Positions 57,765 to 60,893 of a DNA stretch of 60,893 bases are shown here, one piece after another (the stretch's first letter is position 1; each line of letters starts with the position of its first letter). The stretch lies in the NCBI GenBank assembly GCA_002391225.1, contig DGRV01000096.1, positions 1 through 60,893 on the forward strand. The letters are read 5' to 3'. The DNA is from Christensenella sp. UBA4379 (GTDB lineage Bacteria; Bacillota; Clostridia; Christensenellales; Aristaeellaceae). The position numbers were made by a program, and so were the translations under genes. Below the pieces are notes generated by a model, which saw only the letters and a list, made by a program, of their open reading frames with translations, did no database searches and was not told the origin of the DNA.

Positions 57765-58703
57765 TCAGCGGCTTCCCTTGTCGTAAGGGATGCCCTCCGC
57801 CTTCGGGGCGGCGGAGTTCTTGGAGAAGAAGATCAGCACGATCAGGGAAATGATATAGGGCAACATGTTGTACACCGTGCTGGGCAGGTTCAGCGCCGCC
57901 AGGAAATCAAAACCGGTATACACGTTGCTGAGCGCCCGGAAGAAGCCGAACAGCAGGGCGGCGAGGGCAATGCGGAAAGGCTTCCACTGGCCGAAGATCA
58001 TGACGGCCAGGGCCAGGAAGCCGAAGCCGGCGACGCCGTTTTCAAACTTCCACAGGGATACGCCGGCTAGGATGTAGCAAAGCCCGCCCAGTCCGGCCAA
58101 AGCGCCCGAAATCAGCACGCCCATCCAGCGGGTTTTATACACGTTGATGCCCACGGAGTCCGCGGCCTGCGGGTGTTCGCCGCACGCCATCAGCCGAAGG
58201 CCGAGCTTGTTCTTGTACAGGAACAGATAGACCAGGATGACGACGATAATCGCCAGCGGCATGAACCAGTTGAACTCAAAGCCGTTGATGTTCACGATGA
58301 ACATTTTGCGGGCGGCCACGTATTCGATCTCGGAGGAATGGTTGTCCGGGTTGGCGGCGGTGTTCATGGCTTTCACGAACACGGTCGCGGCGGCGGTGGC
58401 CAGCAGGTTCATGGCGGTGCCGATCAGCGTCTGGTCAGCCTTAAAGTGAATGGCCGCTATGCCCAGCAGGCAGGAGTACAGCATCCCGAGCACAATGGCC
58501 GCCAGCATGGCGAGAATGACCATCATGGCGGGGGGCAGGGTGGAAAACCGGCTCATCACCAGAGCACCGCCCAGAGCGCCGATGACCATGATGCCTTCCA
58601 GCCCCAGGTTGATAATGCCGGAATGTTCGGAAATACAGCCGCCCAGGGCGACCAGCAGAAGAACCGAGGAGAAGATCAGAGTGTATTGAACCAGCAGAAG
58701 CAT
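57765..58703 (-). CDS. Nucleoside-type ABC importer permease (NupQ-like)
   Basis: 312 aa, about eight to ten membrane segments. HSGIINLGLEGIMVIGALGG and the cytoplasmic LRLMACGEHPQAADSVGINV loop are typical of BPD-transp-2 permeases of BMP-type nucleoside importers. Its ATG overlaps the previous stop by 1 bp (TAATG). Confidence 0.92.
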   Translation of the reverse strand: MLLLVQYTLIFSSVLLLVALGGCISEHSGIINLGLEGIMVIGALGGALVMSRFSTLPPAMMVILAMLAAIVLGMLYSCLLGIAAIHFKADQTLIGTAMNLLATAAATVFVKAMNTAANPDNHSSEIEYVAARKMFIVNINGFEFNWFMPLAIIVVILVYLFLYKNKLGLRLMACGEHPQAADSVGINVYKTRWMGVLISGALAGLGGLCYILAGVSLWKFENGVAGFGFLALAVMIFGQWKPFRIALAALLFGFFRALSNVYTGFDFLAALNLPSTVYNMLPYIISLIVLIFFSKNSAAPKAEGIPYDKGSR

Positions 58704-59803
58704 TATTTCTTCACTCCTTTCTTTTCTTCACTCCGGCGGATCATCCGGTTCATGGACAGCTTGATAAAGAGCACGAAGCCGCACAGATAAATGATCACAG
58801 AGGAAATCACGTCGGAAATCTGGGATGAATAGTAATTCGTGTTCACGTACTGTCCGCCGTCCGTGATGTGCTGGATAAAGAAGGAAGAGAAGATCGCGCC
58901 GATGGGGTTCAGCCCGCCCAGGAAGGCAGCGGCGATGCCGTTAAAGCCCATGGCCGGCACGGAGGACTGGGTGCATTCCCAGCGCATATATCCGGTCTGG
59001 TACAGCATGGACGCGCCCAGGCCGGCCAGAGCACCGGAGATCATCAGCGTCAGGATGATGTTCCGGTTTTCCGCCATACCGGCATAGCGCGCGGCGTTTT
59101 TGTTCATGCCCGTGGCCCGCAGCTCGTAGCCGAATTTTGTCTTGGTCAGCAGGACGGCCACCACGATGGCGATGATCAGGGCCAGCGGCACGGCGATGGT
59201 CACGTAGGAATTCTTGTTGAACAGCTGATCCAGCCCCATGGTGGGCAGGAGGGCGGAGGGGTTCACCTTGTTTAAGTACATCGTGTACGGGCTGGCCGTT
59301 TCCTTGACGTTGGAAAGGACGGTGTTGGTAGTGTACAGGGCGATCCAGTTCAGCATGATGCCCGAGATCACCTCGTTGACGTTGCGGTAGGATTTCAGGA
59401 TGCCCACGATGGCACCGAGCAGGGAGGAAGCGACCACCGCGAACAGCATGCAGGGAAGCCAGCCCCAGCCCCAGGCGAGCGCCGCGTACAGGCTCGCGCA
59501 GGCCCCGGCCACATACTGCCCGGCAGCGCCGATGTTGAACAGGCCTACCTTGTAGGAAAACAGGATGCTCAGGGAGCACATGATCAGCGGGATGGTCTTG
59601 GCCAGGGTGTTGCCGAACTGCTTGAGCTGCTGCTGCGGCCGCGACCAGGTAAAGAAGTTGCGAACCACGTCCACGATGGACTGGCCGGCTCCCTGCGGGT
59701 TGATGAACAGCAGCACGATATAACCGATGAACAGGCCGAGCAGGATGCAGATGATGGAGGCAATGAAGGATTGCACTCCCTGCCGTTTCAGCAGATTTTT
59801 CAT
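58703..59803 (-). CDS. Nucleoside-type ABC importer permease (NupP-like)
   Basis: 366 aa, larger partner permease of the same family: FSYKVGLFNIGAAGQYVAG and LRATGMNKNAARYAGMAENR are characteristic. It overlaps the ATPase gene by 4 bp (ATGA) and forms a heterodimeric channel with the 312-aa permease. Confidence 0.92.
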   Translation of the reverse strand: MKNLLKRQGVQSFIASIICILLGLFIGYIVLLFINPQGAGQSIVDVVRNFFTWSRPQQQLKQFGNTLAKTIPLIMCSLSILFSYKVGLFNIGAAGQYVAGACASLYAALAWGWGWLPCMLFAVVASSLLGAIVGILKSYRNVNEVISGIMLNWIALYTTNTVLSNVKETASPYTMYLNKVNPSALLPTMGLDQLFNKNSYVTIAVPLALIIAIVVAVLLTKTKFGYELRATGMNKNAARYAGMAENRNIILTLMISGALAGLGASMLYQTGYMRWECTQSSVPAMGFNGIAAAFLGGLNPIGAIFSSFFIQHITDGGQYVNTNYYSSQISDVISSVIIYLCGFVLFIKLSMNRMIRRSEEKKGVKK

Positions 59804-60893
59804 ACGCTCACCTCATCTCTCTTCGCGCCGGCCATGTACAGGCCCAGCTCTTCCTGCGTAGTCTTCTTGGGATCCAGCTCGCCGACGATTTCCCCTTCAT
59901 ACATGACCAGGATTCGGTCCGGTACGTCCATCACCTCGTCCAGCTCCAGGGAGATCAGCAACACGGCCTTCCCGGCGTCCCGCTGGGCGACCAGCTGCTT
60001 GTGGATGTATTCGATAGCGCCCACGTCCAGGCCGCGGGTGGGCTGAACGGCCACCAGGATTTCCGGCTGCTTGTCCAGCTCGCGGGCGATGATCGCCTTT
60101 TGCTGGTTGCCGCCGGACATGGAACGCGCCGTCGTCACAGAACCCTGGCCGGAACGGACGTCGTACTGGTCGATCAGCCTGTCGGAATAGGCACGGATGT
60201 TCTTCCTGCGCAGGAAGCCGATCCGGTCGGTAAACTTGGATTCAAAATAGGTCTGGAGGATCATGTTATATTCGAGGGAATAATCCAGCACCAGGCCGTG
60301 CTTGTGCCGGTCCTCCGGGATATGGCTCATGCCGGACATGGAGCGCTTTCGGATGGAGGACTTGGTGATGTCCTTGCCGTCCAACAGAATCTCGCCGCTG
60401 CTCAGCGGCTCCAGCCCGGTCAGGCCGTATACCAGCTCCGACTGGCCATTGCCGTCGATGCCGGCGATACAGACAATTTCGCCCCGTCTTACCTTGAAGG
60501 AAACGTTCTTGACGGCGTTGTTGTTATGGGTCTTGGAGGCCACGGTCATGTTCCGCACTTCCAGCACCGTTTCGCCGGGAACGCAGGGCTTCTTGTCGAC
60601 GTGGAAGTTGACGTTGCGGCCGACCATCATGGCGGACAGCTCCTCCATGGTGGTGTTCTTGGTTTCCACCGTGCCGATATACTTGCCCTTGCGCAGAACC
60701 GTGCAGCGGTCAGCCACGGCCATGATTTCCGCAAGCTTGTGGCTGATAAAGAGGATGGATTTTCCTTCCGCCGCAAGGTTCCGCATGATCTGCATCAGCT
60801 CGTCAATTTCCTGCGGGGTCAAAACGGCGGTCGGCTCGTCAAAGATCAGGATTTCGTTGTCGCGGTACAGCATCTTGAGGATCTCGGTGCGCT
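59800..60893 (-). CDS. Nucleoside-type ABC importer ATPase (NupO-like), 5' end outside window
   Basis: The frame is open to the last base; the visible part begins in the first ATP-binding domain just before its Walker B (ILIFDEPTAVLTP). The second domain has a degenerate P-loop (AGIDGNGQSELV), SGGNQQK signature and a Walker B-like LVAVQPTRGLD. Two fused ATP-binding domains are standard for RbsA/NupO-type ATPases. The substrate-binding BMP lipoprotein, usually upstream, would lie outside the window. Confidence 0.92.
   Translation of the reverse strand, partial: RTEILKMLYRDNEILIFDEPTAVLTPQEIDELMQIMRNLAAEGKSILFISHKLAEIMAVADRCTVLRKGKYIGTVETKNTTMEELSAMMVGRNVNFHVDKKPCVPGETVLEVRNMTVASKTHNNNAVKNVSFKVRRGEIVCIAGIDGNGQSELVYGLTGLEPLSSGEILLDGKDITKSSIRKRSMSGMSHIPEDRHKHGLVLDYSLEYNMILQTYFESKFTDRIGFLRRKNIRAYSDRLIDQYDVRSGQGSVTTARSMSGGNQQKAIIARELDKQPEILVAVQPTRGLDVGAIEYIHKQLVAQRDAGKAVLLISLELDEVMDVPDRILVMYEGEIVGELDPKKTTQEELGLYMAGAKRDEVSV

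Overview
The window looks like a chromosomal segment of a Gram-positive, GC-rich gut- or rumen-type Clostridia bacterium. This is inferred from sortase-type pilins, Cna-B adhesins, signal peptides without an outer-membrane system, AGGAGG ribosome binding sites, TGN-extended -10 promoters, BMP/NupOPQ-type and carbohydrate ABC importers, and hybrid kinases mixed with GGDEF/EAL proteins. An uncultured Christensenellales-like lineage is possible, but I cannot prove it from sequence alone. No tRNA, rRNA, CRISPR array, insertion sequence or phage gene was seen.

Layout. (1) 1-9073: the 3' part of a giant Cna-B adhesin with nine ~390-bp repeats, a hairpin, then an orphan peptide-binding-type (SBP_bac_5) secreted protein. 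(2) 9234-13996: a TetR regulator, a BTAD/SARP-like regulator with a degenerate GGDEF-like tail, and an acidic secreted SH3-like protein. (3) 14107-28012: a sortase-pilus locus made of a giant InlB-repeat/pilin-like surface protein (TPDTG anchor), a 66-aa protein, a signal-peptidase-like protein lacking both catalytic residues, a major pilin (LTPDTG), a relic of a second pilin tail, a class B sortase, a second Cna-B adhesin, and a second orphan SBP_bac_5 protein. (4) 28325-40950: a cyclic-di-GMP and phosphorelay block with REC-GGDEF-EAL-GGDEF, an amino-acid-permease-GGDEF fusion, two hybrid kinases on the minus strand, and a divergent REC-GGDEF-EAL plus HPt pair. (5) 40970-47498: a secreted transglutaminase-like protein, a compact type IV pilus-like operon (PilC/GspF-like platform, four small pilin-like membrane proteins, PilT ATPase) and a membrane diguanylate cyclase with an intact GGDEF and I-site. 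(6) 47650-54155: a carbohydrate ABC importer, AnmK, and a convergent AmiE-like serine hydrolase plus NagZ-like GH3 pair, together resembling a cell-wall sugar recovery cluster. (7) 54276-60893: a GNAT acetyltransferase, two glycoside-hydrolase-like genes, and a NupOPQ-like nucleoside importer cut by the window end.

The central section reads as an attachment and surface-sensing island: sortase pili, long adhesins and a PilT-based pilus sit beside enzymes that make and degrade c-di-GMP and a multistep phosphorelay. The most unusual signals are the twice-repeated module [Cna-B adhesin ending in VGDC(F/L)(D/E)] - hairpin without U-tract - [orphan SBP_bac_5 protein], the catalytically dead signal peptidase homologue inside the pilus operon, and the permease-GGDEF fusion.
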